From Nitrospirota bacterium (GTDB lineage: Bacteria > Nitrospirota > Thermodesulfovibrionia > Thermodesulfovibrionales > JdFR-86), in assembly GCA_030667205.1 (NCBI GenBank), contig DAOUWH010000121.1:1-5739 (forward strand): a DNA stretch of 5,739 nt, in the 5' to 3' direction. Below, piece by piece: positions 4,884 to 5,739 of the stretch; the first letter of the stretch is position 1, and every line of letters begins with the position of its first letter. The notes beneath the pieces were generated by a model. It was given only the letters and a program-made list of their open reading frames with translations, did no database searches and had not been told where the DNA came from. Made by a program: the position numbers and the translations under genes.

Positions 4884-5025
4884 GGATTGATTTTTCATGG
4901 TGATTAATAACAGGGTTGACATGGTCAGGCATTCGCTCATTCTCGGGCTATCGCCCTCCGAGGCAGCCGGATAGCTCCCGTAAAGCTGTCTGGATAGAAC
5001 CGCTCGTTGCCCAACCACGTCAACC
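4869..5025. repeat. Nested inverted repeats in the spacer after the CNT gene
   Basis: The outer arm GGTTGACATGG (4914-4924) matches CCACGTCAACC (5015-5025) at ten of eleven pairs. Inside, GGCA (4928-4931) can pair with TGCC (5008-5011), CTCGG (4942-4946) with CCGAG (4958-4962), and CCGGATAGCT (4967-4976) with AGCTGTCTGG (4984-4993; ten pairs with two G-U) around loop CCCGTAA. Together this draws a three-way-junction shape of 112 bases. CTCGGAGGGC at the end of the CNT gene (4869-4878) is also an exact complement of GCCCTCCGAG (4953-4962), an alternative pairing. I recognise no known RNA family. Confidence 0.5.
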
Positions 5026-5045
5026 GTCGGATTCGAAACGGACAG

Positions 5046-5054
5046 TGGTATAAT
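5046..5054 (+). promoter_or_regulatory. Extended -10 promoter for the nucleotidyltransferase-like gene
   Basis: TGGTATAAT is a perfect extended -10 element (TGnTATAAT) 27 bases before the ATG at 5082. No good -35 box is seen 16-18 bases upstream, as is common for extended -10 promoters. The start would lie near 5061, giving a short leader with GGAGGAG. Confidence 0.6.
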
Positions 5055-5081
5055 TTAATGAATTACCTTTGGAGGAGTTAA

Positions 5082-5739
5082 ATGCCTGAACTGATGCTGG
5101 ATAAGCTGAGGCCCGAGGTCTCAAAAAATATTAAACCCTTTCTCGAGGACGTGCTCGCGGGCTATGCCGAGAACATCCATTCTATCCATGTGACCGGAAG
5201 CTCCGTGACCGGGGATTTCAACCCCAAAACGTCGGACATGAATTCCATCTTCGTGCTCAACGAGATGGATTTGAAATTTCTCGAAGTGCTCGCGCCTAAA
5301 GGAAAGAAGTACAGAAGGCACAGGGTCGCCGCACCGCTTATAATGACGCCTCAGTATATCCAGAAATCGCTCGACGTCTTTCCGGTAGAGTTTCTTAGTT
5401 TCAAACTCATCCACGAGACCGTGTACGGCGAGGACATTTTAAGCAACATCGAGATACGCCACGGCGACCTCAGGCACCAGTGCGAGCGGGAGCTGAAGGT
5501 AAAACTCATCGGTCTCAGGCAGGGGTACCTCGCGAGCATGGGCGGCGCAAAGACCATTACCGAGGGCCTTGTCGGCGCAATCACGGCCCACATACCCCTT
5601 CTCAGGGGAATAATCATGCTATTAGGCAAGACGCCTCCCGTTGAATGGGACGAGGTCTTAAAGAAACTCCAGCAGGTGACGGCGGTCGACTGTGAAATTT
5701 TCAAAAAGATACTTGATGAAAAAAGGCAGAGGGCAAAAC
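5082..5739 (+). CDS. Nucleotidyltransferase-fold protein with degenerate DxD motif (3' end cut off)
   Basis: The frame is open from ATG 5082 to the window end (219 residues plus one base). GGAGGAG lies four bases before the start. After an N-terminal helix (1-30), residues 33-59 read HSIHVTGSSVTGDFNPKTSD followed by MNSIFVL. This is the GS...DxD pattern of the DNA polymerase beta-like nucleotidyltransferase superfamily: Gly39-Ser40 and Asp52, but with Asn54 in place of the second metal-binding acid. A third carboxylate could be Asp98 or Glu103 in SLDVFPVEF, followed by the family-like segment LIHETVYGEDIL (109-120). The rest (125-219) is helical and charged, with a weakly hydrophobic stretch at 163-182. 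It may be an inactive or substrate-sensing member, or may transfer nucleotides with altered metal use. It has its own promoter; no partner gene is visible downstream. Confidence 0.72.
   Translation, partial: MPELMLDKLRPEVSKNIKPFLEDVLAGYAENIHSIHVTGSSVTGDFNPKTSDMNSIFVLNEMDLKFLEVLAPKGKKYRRHRVAAPLIMTPQYIQKSLDVFPVEFLSFKLIHETVYGEDILSNIEIRHGDLRHQCERELKVKLIGLRQGYLASMGGAKTITEGLVGAITAHIPLLRGIIMLLGKTPPVEWDEVLKKLQQVTAVDCEIFKKILDEKRQRAK

Noticed and set aside
4916..4944. TTGACA at 4916-4921 as a promoter for a small RNA
   Set aside because: No acceptable -10 box lies 16-18 bases downstream; the hexamer is part of the inverted-repeat arm.
4914..5025. The nested inverted repeats as an integron attC site
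   Set aside because: GCCCAAC fits an RYYYAAC core, but no matching GTTRRRY at the proper distance and no integrase or cassette arrangement is seen.

Overview
The window is GC-rich bacterial DNA with frequent AGG and ATA codons, strong Shine-Dalgarno sequences and consensus sigma-70-type promoters. This fits an uncultured Gram-negative lineage such as Desulfobacterota (old Deltaproteobacteria) or Nitrospirota. That placement is an impression from codon use and protein flavour; no marker gene is present.

Left part, all on the minus strand, read from right to left: a frameshifted CPA2-type cation/proton antiporter (3195-2019), a 69-residue helical protein (1877-1668), a two-helix membrane protein ending in a CxxC...CxxC zinc-ribbon-like module (1565-1101), a secreted Gly/Tyr/Met-repeat protein with a ZraP/CpxP-like C-terminus (985-341), and a SHOCT-domain membrane protein cut by the window edge (310-1). 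The last two form an operon behind a good promoter at 1066-1039 and share a GYGYGPGMM motif. They look like envelope or metal-stress proteins.

The clearest regulatory element is a fluoride riboswitch (crcB motif) at 3300-3251, followed by an intrinsic terminator and preceded by a perfect TTGACA/TATAAT promoter. The aptamer pseudoknot and the terminator stem compete for the same ACTCC bases, so this is a textbook fluoride-ON transcriptional switch. It reads directly into the antiporter, whose coding sequence is complete (391 residues) once one extra base near 2974-2980 is discounted.

Right part, plus strand: a divergent intergenic region with inverted repeats, a concentrative nucleoside transporter (CNT/NupC family) homologue with several altered substrate-site residues (3591-4883), a 198-base spacer with a striking nested set of inverted repeats, and the start of a nucleotidyltransferase-fold protein with a degenerate DxD motif (5082 to the window end).

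Taken together the left half looks like a stress module (fluoride/pH plus envelope/metal stress). The right half is unrelated and divergently transcribed. The points most worth following are the riboswitch-antiporter pair and its frameshift, the structured RNA-like spacer at 4869-5025, the repeat-bearing ZraP-like protein, and the CNT variant.
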